Assembly: GCA_026874595.1 (NCBI GenBank)
Contig: CM049316.1
Span: forward strand, 19,613,839-19,677,838
DNA from: Sipunculus nudus
Taxonomy: Eukaryota > Annelida > Sipuncula > Golfingiida > Sipunculidae
Direction of reading: 5' to 3'
DNA length: 64,000 nt
Numbering within the stretch: position 1 is the stretch's first letter; the number at the start of each line of letters is the position of its first letter. Below the pieces are notes generated by a model. The model saw only the letters and a list, made by a program, of their open reading frames with translations. It was not told the DNA's origin and searched no databases. Shown here piece after piece: positions 43,061 to 57,525 of the stretch. A program made the translations under genes and the position numbers.

Positions 43061-44095
43061 AGCTCAGCTGACTGTAAGTAATCTGAGCTATAGCTATCAC
43101 TCTTTGTCCGTCAGCCATCTGGTCGCCTGTCCGTTAACAAGGCACAAATCATAACCACTGGACCTGGAATCTTCCTATTTTACATCCAGAGAGATCCATG
43201 ACAAATCTCCTTGGAAACCTGGAATTAGGTCTCTGTTACCCATATTCTTCCAGCTTTGGGGCTCAGAAGTACCCCCCAGAATAATGAAAAATTTGATACA
43301 AAAGCTCAAATGTCTGAAGAACTAATGCATTGATCACCATTATTCTTTGCATGGATATTGATCATGGTGTGATTCATCAGTTTCTGCAGACTGGTGGCGC
43401 TACCTGTATTTTTTTTATTTTTTACAATTTTTTTCTCTATTTTTGACACCTTAAAAGATGCTGTCATCTGTTAACAATGCACAAATCTTAACCGCTGGAC
43501 CTGGTATCTTCTCACTTTACATCCAGAGAGGTCCATGAAAAGTCTTCTTGGTCACCTGGAATAAGTCTCTCTGTTACCCATATTCTTCCAGCTTTGAGGC
43601 TCAGAAGTACCCCCCAGAACAATGAAAAATATGATACAAAAGCTCAAATGTCTGAACAACGATTGCATTGATCACCATGATACTTTGCATGGATATTGAT
43701 CATGGGGTGTTACATCAGTTTTTGCAGAATGGTGGCGCCACCTGTATTTTTCAATTTTTTATGATTTATTTTCTCTATTTTTGAGACCATAAAAGATGCC
43801 GTCATCTGTTAACAGAGCAAGAATATACTTAGAATCTTCTGTCCTGACATGCAGGGAGACTCATGAAAAGTCTCCTTGGAAACCAAGAATTAGGTCTCTG
43901 TTACCCATATTCTTTAAGCTATGGGGCTCCAAAATGCCCCCTAGAATAATGAAAAATTTGATACAAAAGCTCAAGTATCTGAACAACTAATGCATGGATC
44001 ACCATTAAATTTTTGCATGGATATTGATCATGGAGTGTTTCATCAGTTTCTGCAGACATGTGGCGCCACCTGTTATTTGATTTTTTACTATTTTT
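43061..44095 (+). repeat. AGCTCAGCTGA-family element with ~340-bp tandem units
   Basis: Starts AGCTCAGCTGACTGTAA at 43061. Three direct units follow from about 43128, 43471 and 43801. Each contains 'tgttaacaaggcacaaatc', 'ggtctctgttacccatattctt', 'gaaaaatttgatacaaaagctcaa' and 'gcatggatattgatcatgg', and ends with a GGTGGCGCCACC-type palindrome (43393, 43731, 44059). Confidence 0.8.
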
Positions 44096-44423
44096 AGCTC
44101 AGCTGACTGTAAGTCTACTGAGGTATAGGAATGGCGCCTTGTCTGTCGTCCGTCCTGGCGTCTGGCTGCCCGTTAGAAGGACACAAATCGTAACTGCTGG
44201 ACCTAGAAACTACAAGTGAATATCGAGGGAGGTCAATAAAAAAACTCCTTTGAAACCTGAAATTTGGTCACTGCGACCTATATCTTCTGAGCTATGGGAC
44301 TTGAAATTACTCCCCAGAATAATCAAAAATACAATACAAAACCTCCAATATCTTGATAATTTCCCGAAATGTGGTGGCGCCACCTGTATTTTTTTGTTAT
44401 TTAAACAAATATTTTAAATTTTT
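44096..44423 (+). repeat. Short AGCTCAGCTGA-family copy
   Basis: Starts at 44096 and carries a GTCCGTCC stretch, the 'cacaaatcgtaactgctggacctag' box and a GGTGGCGCCACC palindrome near 44374. It is followed directly by the next copy. Confidence 0.75.
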
Positions 44424-46300
44424 AGCTCAGCTGACTATAAGTCATCTGAGCTATAGTCGTGGTCCATTGTCCGTCGTCCGTCCGTCCGTAGATGTGGCAC
44501 GTTTTGAAACCGTAAGACCTAGGAATCCAAAATTCAGCATAATGTTAGATGTCCCCAAGATCTCCTACCAAGCCGAAAACTGGGTCTTTGCGACTTTATT
44601 CCTTTGAGAAATTAAGGAAAAACCTCAATTTTTTATTAAAATCCTATTTTCACACTTCAGGACTGCCTAATATCAAAACCACTCATCTGTTTTTCCTCAT
44701 ATTTACCATAAATATTCCTCTATATAGTTCCTATGTACATGCAGGTAATTAAGTCTGTAAAGTATAAATTCTTTAAGTTATGGGCCCAAACATAATGGAC
44801 TTTGTAAAAAATCAGGAAAAATATTAACTCACTTAACATGAAAAATTTTGAAACTAGAGTCTATTTTCTCAAGTATATAACTATGTTTAATTAAGATTCA
44901 ATTGTTTACCGAAAATTAGATCTGAATTTTGTAAATTTTTTAAGTTATTAGCTTAAAAAAAAAATCAGTACCTTAAATTTTGCCCATTTTTGACCATGGC
45001 ACGTTTTTTTTCCTGTAAGCACCATTGATTTAATTTTCACAGCATGTAAACATAAATATTTAGTTTGTCTAAATCTGAAATTTGAAAATAAAAGCTTGAA
45101 AATTAAGCTAGTTATTGATTTTTTTTTCTGTAGTCACTTCATTTGATTACAGATACAGGGTTCCACTCCAGGTCACTGGAAGTCAGCTATGCCAGGGTTT
45201 CTGATTTGTTACAGTCACTGGGGAGATCCCCTGCTGTGACAGGTGTACAGTTATTCTCATATCACCACCCCAATCACACCCCCCCCCCCCCCCCCCGCAA
45301 ACCCAACCCACCATGTGTTATGCACTATTTGTTATTGTTTTCACTGTATCTCCTTAATTGTAATGCTGTTTCCACTCCGATATGCAAAAACTTTCCTTGA
45401 AAAAATAATTCAAGGTGTAATCAAGAAGATGCAATGTTGTGTAATGTAGCATTTTTAAAGAAATCAATTTTCTTTTAAATGATTTTAACAAATATAATTG
45501 AACCCATCAGTGTGCTTAAATTATTATAAAATATGAAGCACATTATGGATAAATAAAGACACAATTAGAAATTGTGAAATCTAAATCAAGTATTATTTTT
45601 AGATATTTATTGTTTTGCAGATTTAAAAGATATATTTTTGTGGTAAAAAATAAATAAACATTTGTATGCATGATGTGGTGTTATCTGACAAGATTGAGAT
45701 TTATGATGATGCAGTTGAAAATTATGAATCAACTTTTATATTCAGATATATATGTTAAATTGGAAATGTATAGAAATATAAACTTAAATTAGAAAATAAT
45801 TGATGTGATAAAAAAATGAGGATTTAATACAAACATTTGTTCATTATTTTCCTGCCTCAGCAGAATTTGAGATCAGGCTTTGTTTGCCCTGTTTTATGTT
45901 GTTTATTAGCTCTATTTCAACTGTATACATTTCATTAAAAAAATACATATATATTTAATAATATATATTATACAAAAAAATAGATCCAATTGAACAAATG
46001 TGTAAACTACTGAAATGTCAACAGTTAATCGAAAAAACAACTAATAATCATGGTAATAGTACAGATCATTTGTTCACAAACTGCTCACATGCTTTAGTTT
46101 TAACATTAGGAAACACATGGTCAGGTCACAAAATATTTTTTGCAACAATTTCTTGCTCATCAATACAAACCAATCATATAAACCAACCATGGCCTTTATT
46201 ACCTCTTCCTCTTACACTTATCTCCATTTGATATTATTTTAGATTTTTACCTTCAAGGTTAACGTCAGCTCAGCACAGTGACCCATAGGTCCCTTGTTTT
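44424..46300 (+). repeat. AGCTCAGCTGA-family copy, near full length
   Basis: 5' end at 44424, (GTCC)n at 44465-44490, body shared with the 19.8-, 51.7- and 57.7-kb copies. The 3' end is CAGCTCAGCACAGTGACCCATAGGTCCCTTGTTTT near 46266-46300, with a one-base-damaged palindrome. Confidence 0.75.
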
Positions 46301-48420
46301 GTTTTATTATAAAATGACAACAATCATGCCAGTTTCTCAGCTGAAATTACTTCTGGTGTCCCAAAACCTGGTGTGTTTATTGATCACAAGTGGATGCCAT
46401 ATAGTTATCACCCGGTCTGTTTGTCTGTCCATCCATCCATCCATCCACACAAATTTGTTTCCAGATGATAACTCAAGGTTGTATTGACACATGGATTTCA
46501 AACTTGATTTACATATGGCCCACCACTAAAGCAAGATTCTATATGATTTTGGGGTCATGAGGTTAAAGGTCAAGGTCACAAGACTCACTTTTTTAAAATG
46601 ATTATGGCTGCATTTTATGCCAAGCTGTTCATCCCGCACTTTATATTTTGCACATTTAGCTGACTTGCCATTATGGGGAGAGCATAAATGAATTTGGTCA
46701 AAGGTCAAGGTCACAGGGGCCATCTGTTCACAAATTAGTTTCCAGAAGAAAACTCCAGTTTAATTTGACATTTTGGTTTCAAACTTAACTTATATATGAC
46801 TCACCACGAAAGTAAGAACCGTGTGGATTTTTGGGTCCAACAGTCAAAAGTCATGGTCACAGGACTCATTTCTTTAAAAAGAATGCATATGCATATGAAG
46901 CCAAACGTTTCATCTCAAACCTTCCATCTTCAAGATATTGCTTTTTTAATCTTGATTTTTGAGACCTTCAAAGATGTGGTTGACTCTTAACAGGGCACAA
47001 ATCATAACTATTTGACCTGGAATCTTCTTTCTTGACATCCTAGGAGGTTGATAAAAAACTCCATGGAAACCTGAAATTAGGTCTCTGTTACCCATATACT
47101 CCAAGCTATGGGTTTTGGAAGTACCTCCCAGAATAACTAAACATTTGCCAAAAATTGGGTCAATAGGACCTCGTTCCTTCTAGATATTAAGGAAAAACCT
47201 CAATTTTTTTTAGAAATCTATTTTCACACTTCAGGCCTGCCTAATATCAAAACCACTCATCTGGTTTTCTTCATATTTACCGTAAATATTCCTCTATATA
47301 GTTCCTATGTACATGCCAGAATTGTATACCCAAAATTTGATCAAAATCTGTTAAATTTTTTTAAATATTGGCAAAAATATAAAATTTGTACCTTAAATTT
47401 TGCCCAACTTTGGCCACAGCAGGTTTTTTCCTGTAAATACTGTGGATTTAATTTTCACAGCATGTGCACATAAGGATTTAATCTGTTAAAATCTGAAATT
47501 TGAAAATAAAAACTGCCAAATAAGGCTAGTATTGAATTTATTTTGGAGGCTCTTGTTGTATTCCCTTACATTGTCAAGCAGTCCACTTTGGTGACTGTAG
47601 GTCATTCAGTGCAGCTCTCTCCACTGAGTTGAGCTTGATCAGGCTGTCTGCAGTTAATACCATACCACAGGGAGCCTTTTTCTCTGGCAATCCCCCCCCC
47701 CCCCCCCATTCTGTTGACAGACCTGTACTATGAATTAGTTGAATCTTAAAATTAACATTTTTTTTCAGCAAGGAGCAGTAACAACGGAGACCCCTCCCCC
47801 CACCCACCCCTTCAATACACAGGACTAATAAACAAGATGAATCTTTTAATTTTAATGATAAATAAATTCTTTTTGATGAGACTTGGACAATTTTGATTGT
47901 TTTAAAGAAAAAAAATTCAGGAATTTAATCCTCATATTTAAATGTGATAAAATATTAGGATCTAATGTAAGTGCTAACTGACAAGATTTAAGAAGATATA
48001 AATACTTTGTAGCATTTCATTCACATCTCTTAAAGTTGGCAGGGCCTAGGTGTGAATAACACTGTTAACTTAGAATTAAAATTCGGAATATATTTAAAAC
48101 TTTGTGGGATTAATTATTAACTCATATGGCCATATATTTAACTTTTGAAAACTTAATTACCTTCACACATTATTTGTTCATGAAATTTTACGTTTATATA
48201 ACACTTACCATAGGCCTATTTGTTCCCTTGGTGCATCACTGAATGGTTTAGCTCATGTCCATTATTCTATAATTTACAGAGTTTCATTTTAGCAGGGCCG
48301 TTTTCTCATAGCTTTTCTAATGAAAATATACATGAAAAACCAAAAGAAATAAAAATATTTTGCAGTAACTAATATTTTCCAAAATTCAGCTGAGCAATGT
48401 GACCCATGGGTCCCTTGTTT
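46301..48420 (+). repeat. Composite of AGCTCAGCTGA-family fragments
   Basis: Holds AGGTCA-rich sequence (46555-46580, 46695-46720), the 'ggtctctgttacccatat' box (47090), the 'actgcctaatatcaaaaccactcatctgg' box (47235) and a poly-C run at 47693. Ends with CAGCTGAGCAATGTGACCCATGGGTCCCTTGTTT at 48387-48420. Confidence 0.65.
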
Positions 48421-48972
48421 CTCTTTTTATGAGACATTTAAAGATGCAGTCGTCCCTTAACAGGGCTCAGATTGTAACCATTGGTCCTAGAATCTTCAAA
48501 CTTGACATCCAGGAAGATCTGTGAAAAGTTTCCTTGAAATCCTGAATTAAGGTCTCTGTTACCCATATTTTCTTAGCTATGGGGCTTATAACCACCCATC
48601 AGAATAATTGAAAATTTGATACCAAAATAGGGTACAAATCATAACCATGGGGCCCAGAATCTAACTTGAAATCCTGAGAGTTCCTCAAAAGTTCTCCCAA
48701 AAACCCTGAAATTGGGTCACAGTGACCTCTATTCTCAGAGTTTTGGGGTATGTTTGAGCACCCCAGAAATAATGCAAAATACACAAAAATTATCAGATTT
48801 CTCATGAAAGGCTGGTTGGATTGTCATCAAATTGGTTGTGCTTATGGGTCTTGATGAACTTAAGCTAATATGCATGAACAATGATGCCACCTATCTTATT
48901 TAGTTGTCTGTGCTAGGACATATTATCAACATGTCAGTCAGCTGAGCGTCATGACCCATGGGTCTCTTGTTG
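48421..48972 (+). repeat. Short AGCTCAGCTGA-family copy
   Basis: Body boxes for 'taaccattggtcctagaatctt' and 'ggtctctgttacccatatttt', with terminus CAGCTGAGCGTCATGACCCATGGGTCTCTTGTTG at 48939-48972. Confidence 0.7.
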
Positions 48973-50313
48973 TATATAATATGGCTACCGTAACTCATTA
49001 TATACAGTCTATAAATAACTGTTAACCTGTGTTGACCAGGCATCTTTAATTATTCACAAAGATTCCAATTTTGCGATGAGTTCTCTTTCAAGGATATTGC
49101 TGACTTTCAAACCTTGCGAAAAAATAAATCCTACCAGGGTATTTAGAAACACATTTATTCTGTATGATTATATATGCAAGCTGAAGCAAGCTCAACATGC
49201 AACTTCACCAGGAATCCAAATGAATGATTACATCATCATTTAAATATGAAAGTATGAAGAAAACACGAGGCTTATGAGCTCAGCTTACTGAAAGCCAAAA
49301 TTTATGTTAATGCTTTATAACCTTTCAGGACATGTTAAGCTAACATTGTCAGGAGAGAACTGATCTTAGGTAATATTTGTATTTAAGGTTACATATGACA
49401 GTATATTGTGATATATTCATAAATTTATACATTTCCTTCATATGATAAAAGGTACTGCAGAAAATTTATAATAATATTACCAAGAATCTGTCCAAATCCA
49501 TCTAGTTGATTACTATATCACTGATGTCATGGTTGCATGGAAGCAACATAAATCTTAGAAGCTGAGCTAGCAAAAAGCCAAAAATCCTGTCACTTTACCT
49601 TCTAGGAATAATGACTAATTTTATCAGTCAAGACGGGGCTAATCCTTCATACAACCTTTAGGTATGCACACATGTAAGAAATGTATTTTTTTTTAAAGTA
49701 AATTTCCCAGAGATTAACATCATCCCCATCTCTTGCTTGTGTGTTATTCCCCATCAGGAGGTTTGGCAGGGCAGGTGTGTTATACACTACCTAAGTAGCC
49801 TCCAGGAGATCTCCTCATGGTTTTATGTACCATAAGTTATCCATGTAAAATGAATACTGGGGTTGGCATCATATTTGTGGGGCTGAAATTTTGCAATATC
49901 TTCAGTTTGACATTTTGCAAGGGTTTCATTTTTCGCAATCTCACCCGCACTTATGAAATCTAACTAAGACTTGTTGTTACAAATTTACATTTATCCCACA
50001 ATACCTCACTCATTTCTGTAATAGTCAATAATCATATTATGACTGGTGTCATGGTTGATGTTTTGACAATTATTAATTCAATATTGCATGGTTAGCTTGA
50101 GCCCTTTCTGATACAATCCACAGGTTAGGTTGTTCATTAACTTACCATGTTCACAGAGGTGTGATAACTAATCTGTTTGTGTAGATGCATCATCCTCTTT
50201 TGTTCACCTTAGTTAATAGGGCGTCATAATCCTGATGCTTTCATATTTGTGATTATTTCTGATTCTTGAATATGGCGAAATTAAAACCATTGCAAACAAA
50301 AAAGGCAAGTGAA
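48973..50313. other. AT-rich stretch with no gene seen
   Basis: No credible ORF, splice pair or repeat terminus. Confidence 0.4.
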
Positions 50314-51109
50314 AAACCACAAAGCATGACATATGCTAATCAAGATATGACAGTCAGACACACAACATTATACAGTAGTTGGCTTGATATACATGACCCC
50401 TCCCCAAGGGTTATATTTTATGCATTTTTCAAATTTCATTGTATCACGGAGGTTCCATTTTCATGATCTTATCATACATTATGCTGCAGAGAGTATATAA
50501 TAATTGTATAAATATTGCCTGCAAAATTTTTTTTTATATTTTTAAAACTTTTTAATGCTAGCTTAACTAAATATATGTACATCTGTAGAATTCCATTCAA
50601 GCTGACCATCAATTAAAAGGCATGAAATAAATTGATGTTATATTAAAGCTAACCATTCACCTGCCTTATTGTCCCCTGCTTCCTCAGAATGGGGGGGCAT
50701 AGATTTGGGCTTGACTGACACTCTCCATCTCGCCATTTGTCTTTCTGTCTTTCCGTCTGTCATGTTTTTGTTACCATGCAATAACTTTCCTTAATATTGT
50801 CTGATTTCATTCAAATTTGGTCAGCTTGAATGGAATTCTACAGATGTACATATATTTAGTTAAGCTAGCATTAAAAAGTTTTAAAAATATAAAAAAAAAT
50901 GCAGGCAATATTTATACAATTATTATATACTCTCTGGAGCATAATGTATGATAAGATCATGAAAGTGGAACCTCCGTGATACACTGAAATTTGAAAAATG
51001 CATAAAATATAACCCTTGGGGAGGGGTCATGTATATCAAGCCAACTACTGTATAATGTTGTGTGTCTGACTGTCATATCTTGATTAGCATATGTCATGCT
51101 TTGTGGTTT
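50314..51109. repeat. Fold-back inverted repeat with ~290-bp arms
   Basis: The left arm 50314-50607 and right arm 50819-51109 are reverse complements with only scattered mismatches, separated by a 211-bp spacer. The same short ORF appears on opposite strands in the two arms because of this, and is not a gene. The spacer holds CT-rich 'ctgtctttccgtctgtc' sequence. Confidence 0.9.
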
Positions 51110-51455
51110 ATCTTGGCAAGAATGTGTGTCAGTGATGTATATCAGGTTATTTTGCTGACACATTAAAAAAAAGTCACTTGAATTATTGCCAGTGTTTATT
51201 CTGTGTTACAATGTTTAATTTAACAGGTAATGTCAGGTAGAATCTTGTTTATAATATATTACTTCTCATGTGTCACTCTTTATTAATGTGCACATTATTT
51301 AATGTCACAGACATTACTCAGTGCTTGGTTTCCCAGTTATGTAAGTACAGATTGAAAAAGTTCAGCCTTTAGTTATGCTTGGTTTTGCAGCATGCGTGTG
51401 GCTGGTATATCTCCTCCAAATAACATGCAGGCACAGAAATGTTAAAGTCCCATCA
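51035..51455 (+). repeat. Segment duplicated at 55120-55570
   Basis: From 'caagccaactactgtataatg' through 'tttatcttggcaagaat', 'cttgaattattgccagtgt' and 'aatgtcacag.cattactcagtgcttgg' to 'catcatgc', the sequence is matched in order by 55120-55570 with small indels. It overlaps the right arm of the fold-back. Confidence 0.7.
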
Positions 51456-51739
51456 TGCCAGTTAGGTAGTCCAGCCCACACCATCCGAATTCGAGAGCAA
51501 ATCTGAGTCCTTGAGGTTTAAGTCTGAGTCGTCCTGCTTTGAGTTTGAGTGATTTGGAACTCGAGTTCCAAGACGGAGTAAAAGTCCAATACCAGCCCTT
51601 TTATTAAAGAAATTCAAAATGGTTATTTGAGATAATCGTGCAGATTTTATGTTAGTATACAAGTACCCTATATATGAATGTTTAATTACATTAAGCCCCT
51701 GATGCGGAACTAAACTTGGTATGTTTAGTCTAATTTTTT

Positions 51740-54700
51740 AGCTCAGCTGACTATAAGTCATCTGAGCTATAGTCATGGTCCATTGTCCGTCATCCGTCCG
51801 TCTGTCCGTCCGTCCGTCCGTCTGTCGTGCCGTCTGGATGTCCGTCCGTAAGACTGGCACGTTTCGACACTGTTGGACCTACGAATCTGAATTTCGGCAT
51901 ACAGTTAGATGTCCCCATAATCTCCTACCATGCCAAAATTTGGGTCAATAGGACTTCGTTCCTTTGAGATATTAAGGAAAAACCTCAATTTTTTATTAGA
52001 AATCTATTTTCACACTTCAGGACTGCCTAATATCAAAACCACTCATCTGGTTTTCTTCATATTTACCATAAATATTCCTCTATATAGTTCCTATGTACAT
52101 GCCAGATATTAAGTCAGTATTATATAATTTAAAAAAGTTATGGGCCCAAACATAATGGACTTTGTAAAAAAATCAGGAAGATATTTGGTCACTTAAGACC
52201 AAAAGTGTTAAAGGTAGGGACTTTTTTTTCAGTAATACAACTTTAATTAATAAAAATTTAATTGTATACCAAAAATTAGATCAAAATTTGTTAAATTTTT
52301 TTAAATATTGGCAAAAATATAAAATTGGTACCTTAAATTTTGCCCAACTTTGGCCATGGCACGTTTTTTTCCTGTAAGTACTGTGGATTTAATTTTCACA
52401 CCATGTATACATAAGGATTTAATCTGTAAAAATCTGAAATTTGAAAATAAAAGCTGCAAAATTTGGCTAGTTATTGAATTTTTTTGGAGGCTCTTGTTGT
52501 ATTCCCTTACATTGTCAGGCAGTCCACTTTGATGACTGTAGGTCATTCAGTGCACGTCTCTATGCTCCCCAGGCTGTTGACATAATTTTAGATGTCCCCA
52601 AAATCTCCTACCATACTGAAAATTGGGTCATTAGGACTTTGTTCCTTTGAGATATTAAGGAAAAAAACTCTGTTTTCCATAAAAAAAAGCCATTGTTACA
52701 CTTCAAGGCTGCCTAATATCAAAACCACTGATCTGTTTTTGATCGTATTTAGTAATCACATTCTTTTATACATTTTCTATGAACATACCAAAAATTAGGT
52801 CAGTATTGGGTATTATTTTGAAGTTATGGGCCAAAACATAATGCAATTTTTTAAAAAATCAGGAAATATATTTACTCACCTAACATGAGAATTGCTGAAC
52901 CTAGAGACTTTTTTTCAGGAATATAACTTTATTTAATCAAGATTCAATTGTTTACCCAAAATTAGATCTGAATTTTTCAAATTTTTCAAGTTATTAGCAT
53001 AAATAAAAAATCAATACCTTAAATTTTTTCCAACTTTGGCACTGTTGATTTAATTTTCCCAGCATATATGCATAAGGATTTAATCTTTTAAAATCTGAAC
53101 ATTCAAAAGAAATTGATTGGAATGAATAGCTTTTATTCATGTTTTCATACACCATGTCAATGGTGTTTACATCTAGCCCACCTAGTAGTACAGCCTTCAC
53201 TTGCATTATGTTACCCACCCCAGGCAGCTTACCTTGGCCCAGCTTGGCCACTACTAGCAGGCTTCCCCTTTGCCCTGCACTCATCCCTCCCCCAGCTGGT
53301 GCATAAACTAGATGAATGTTATAATTTTTCTGTATTTTATTTTATTCTTGGACATGCTTCATTTTAGATTTTGTATTGTACCACCAGGGTTACAATGATT
53401 AAAGTGTACATTTAATTGTGTCCACAAAGTGGTGTATTGCTGTGAAAGTGTGGATGTTCATGAGATAAGTAATTCCTTACTTCAGAAGAGTAAAAACTTC
53501 ACCAGGTGTGAAATTGACTATTAATTCCAGTAATTAATTAAAACTGGGACAGTAATTAGCACAATGATATTGTTTGTCCCTCATTCAACCAACAGTGTGT
53601 ATACTTTATTTGAAAAGATGTTTTATTTAATCAAATTTACTTTTATTTTATTTTGGTGAATAAAATTAAGCATGTCCTGAAAACTCCAATGTGCAAAACT
53701 TTTTAATAGTGATTCAAGGAATATTCTTGTAGATGCCATGTTGTGGCATTATTTTCTTTTAAAATCAGTTTAAACATTTATGATTTAAAAATAATAAAAT
53801 ATATGTGTATGCATAATATGACCCAATGTTTTTTACTATGTATATATAATGATTGCAACTTTTGCAACAATTCTAATATTTTAACTTTTATTTTCAGGTT
53901 TTTTAATTAAAAATTTATAAACCTGTAAATAAAAAAAATGATTCAGATAAAAACTTCTTAATGGAAAAAGTGGATCTGCTTAAAAAAATAGGATTATATT
54001 TAAACTTAAATGCATTATTCTCTTGAAAGTGAAATAAAGGTATTAGTCCATTCTGTCCACTTGCCTGTCCAACTATAAATTTTCGTATGCAACACAGTAT
54101 CTCAAAACTTTTACTGTTTTTCTTCATGACAGTCTTGTCAGAGTATTAGTTTGCAATCATATATTTAGAACTTTAATATAACCAAGTAGGAGGGCCCCTT
54201 TCCTCTTAGCTTTTCATATTCTTATATAAATGAAAAACATTACAATAGAATATTTCTACATCCACCTATGTGCTGCCCTCACTTTTCCCTTCTCCGAACC
54301 CCATCCCAAAGTCAGCCTCAGTAAGCAAGAACAAGATGAATCAGATATATTCATACTTTAATATTTTGTATAACTATTCGTCCATAGGTACCTATGTACA
54401 TGCCAGAAATTATGTCAATATTGTGTAATATGTAGACATAGTGGGCATCACAATAATGTGCCTTGTCAAGACTAAAGAGATATTGTGTCATACAGTCACA
54501 TATTCATAAATCACTTCATCAGCATAGTTAATCATAACATCATATCTGTCAAATTAAACGCTTGCAGACAACCATACTCTTTAGATCCTTCAACAAATAG
54601 CCTTATCATCATTCTACTACTGCTTATTACTGCTGTCATTGCATTCATATTTGCTCAAATATATCACATTTTTCAACCCCTCCTAAATAAATAAAAAATA

Positions 54701-54904
54701 AACCACTTTATTTGACTCTATTAATCCATCTGTCAGGTAATTTCATTTATCATTTACTCACATATTACATTACATTCCTTTAAAATAGCCTAACATGTAC
54801 ATGATATTCATAAGCTTTATCGACTTGATATAGTATCACAGTGGAGAAACATTTATAGTCCAATCACAATCAGCTGAGCGCCGTGACCCATGGGTCCCTT
54901 GTTT
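51740..54904 (+). repeat. Full-length AGCTCAGCTGA-family element
   Basis: Begins TTTTTTAGCTCAGCTGACTATAAGTC with an inverted CATCTGAGCTATAG partner and a (GTCC)n block at 51785-51850. Ends CAGCTGAGCGCCGTGACCCATGGGTCCCTTGTTT at 54870-54903. About 2.8 kb (51740-54556) is nearly the same as 57681-60524. There is no long ORF; the 54485-54694 frame is unmatched in the sister copy and reads as an AT-rich membrane-like peptide of unknown meaning. Confidence 0.8.
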
Positions 54905-55080
54905 GTAATATTCTGTTAATTGTTCACCCATGTGCACAATCTATATTTAGTATGTAAGTTGTAACAGAGTTTTCTTTTAGACTGGACTGATTTTTCGTGT
55001 TCTTATCTCTGAGTCCAAGTACATTTCTGAGTCCGGGACCCTTGAGTCCAAACAGGAGTCCTTAAAAAGTTGACTCAGGT

Positions 55081-55105
55081 CAGGACTTGGGGGGGGGGGG
55101 GGGGG
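55081..55105. repeat. Poly-G tract after GAGTCC-rich sequence
   Basis: A (G)n run preceded by four 'gagtcc' words at 55010-55070. Confidence 0.85.
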
Positions 55106-55569
55106 CATGAATTTCAATTAAGCCAACCACAGTATAATGTGGTTTGTCATATCTTGATTAGAATATGACATGCTTGGTGGTTTATCTTAGCAAGAATATA
55201 TGTGTCAGTGATATATATTTGGTTATTATACTGATACAATATAAAAAAGCCACCAGATTTTTCAGGTATATAATTGTTTTTACTTTAACTTGAATTATTG
55301 CCAGTGTATATTTTGTGTTATCATGCTTTATTTTACAGGTATTGTCTTGTTTATAATACATTTCAGCTAATGTGTCACTCTGTTAATGTAAACAATATTT
55401 AATGTCACAGAAATTACTCAATGCTTGGTTCCTTAGAACAGTAAGTACAGAATGATAATGTTCAGCTTAATTTCTGTTACGCTCAGTTTCTTGCAGCATG
55501 TGTGTTGCTGGTATATCTGCTTTAAATAACATACACATTATACAGGCAGAGAAATGTTAAGGTTCCATC

Positions 55570-57525
55570 ATGCAAAAGTCTGCATAACGTGCATTAGATA
55601 CTTAAGATAAATGTATTCATGTTTTAAAAATAAATATTTGTTTCTCAAAATTGCTTAAATCACCCCCCCCCCCCCCCATTTTTGTCAAATATTAACTACT
55701 GTCCTACTGTCCAAAATTAAGTTAATTGCCAGAGTATATAGATTCTGATCATTAATGCCATCATTTTAATAAATATGTAAAAAAAATAGCAGTTTATGCT
55801 TATATTAATGAATATCAAAATTTTATATACATTTTGGAGAACTGAGTTTATCTATATAGGTTATTGTGAGTTGATGGAAAAGGGAACCTCCTAAAACTCT
55901 AAGAAAAAGGAAAATATCCTGCAGTTTAAATTCACAAATATAAAGTGAACCACAGTGATTCATATGACCTACTATGTGCTTAATACACCATGTCACTCTC
56001 ATATGATCAATAGACAATATTAATACACAGTCTATATAGTAGTGTATACAGTCTATTTACTGACCTTTTAAGGTATAGATATAGGTCAGACATTTTTATA
56101 TTGGTTCACTGATTTTTCAGTGTCAGTTGGCACAGTAGGCAGACAAACATACTTCACATATAGTATACACACACAGCTCTCTGTGATATATCCTAGTATA
56201 ATGAATATTTAGTCAACAATGAGAGCTAACATTACATTAAATAATATGTTTAAACATACTGTCAGTATGTATTAGGTCACGTGAACTTTTTGCTGAATGT
56301 TAAGTATAAACATGTTATTGTATCTGCATGACGTATTATTGCATATGTCTTAAAGTCAATTCTTGGGCAATGTTCCTGTTCATATTTTCAATGCTATTAT
56401 AACTCCTGGTATTATGAATGCTATCAAATCCCCTTTTTACTTTTAATGTTATCCTGGTATCTTTATGTATATATGTTTTTTGTTTGCTCAGCTGACAGCT
56501 GTACAAAATGCTGTGAATTATTTTTCAGCAAGGCAGTCTTTCTAACAACAGTTCACAGAACTTTGTAAAAAATCTTGAACTTTTGTGTAGGTCAGTCCTT
56601 TGTATACTACAGATATGGATCCCCCCTTATAGAGCAGTTTAGAGGGCAAATTTATGATTTTATTTACCAGTCAAGGCACGATATATGGAATTTTAATGGC
56701 TTGAAGGAATGAATTGTAAATATGGATTTCTTGTATTCTTGAACTATTGTATATATATAATCATTCATAGCAAAGTTTTGTAGATAATCCATGATACCTT
56801 TATTTTATTCTAAGTATAATTAGATCTTTAAATTGCTGACAAACAAACAATATTTAGAACCATGATGGCTGAGCTATAAATAAACCATACAATTAGGACA
56901 ACTCACAAACAACACCTGTCAGATAGGACCAGTTGACATAAGAATGACTCTGTAAGTACCAAAAAAAACTTGTTATTGATTCATGATAAATGTACTGGTT
57001 AAACTTATGGCTGGTATTTCCACTGGCCTGGCAGGCAGCCATTGTACATGCTGTTCTTAGGTGGTGTCCACTCTTCAGACAAAGCCAACACTCTGCTCAT
57101 ATATTTCTTCTCACAGTATTAGTTTCTTCTGTGTATACTGCTGAGTTGTTGGTTTACCCACCTGTACAGGTGAGCCACGAATGGAAGACAGATGGTCCAG
57201 TATATAATTATAAAAGTTCTCTGGGTACAGTTACTCCCTCAAGGTTATCTACCACACTCAGCAAATGTCACTTGTCAGCAAATGATGTGTTTTTGTGAGA
57301 GAGATATAGGGGGGTTATATTGAAGGGGAGAGGGAGAGGGAGAGAAAGAGAAAGGATCCAGGGATGAAGGGGGGAGGGGCGCAATGGTAAATCTATGAAT
57401 CGAAGGGGGGGGAGAGAGAATAAATGCCTTCAAATATTATTTGTGCTCTAAAATTGGAGTTTATTCCCCAGAAATATTGCTTCAATCCTGAGAATAAATT
57501 TCTTATATTGGATATGTTCAAGATC

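Noticed and set aside
50266-51163. Two similar 66-68-aa ORFs on opposite strands
   Set aside because: Explained by the fold-back inverted repeat; the peptide shows no coding features.
54485-54694. 69-aa ORF with a hydrophobic segment, considered as a mitochondrial-DNA insert
   Set aside because: No recognisable mitochondrial gene, highly AT-rich, and it lies within a repeat element.
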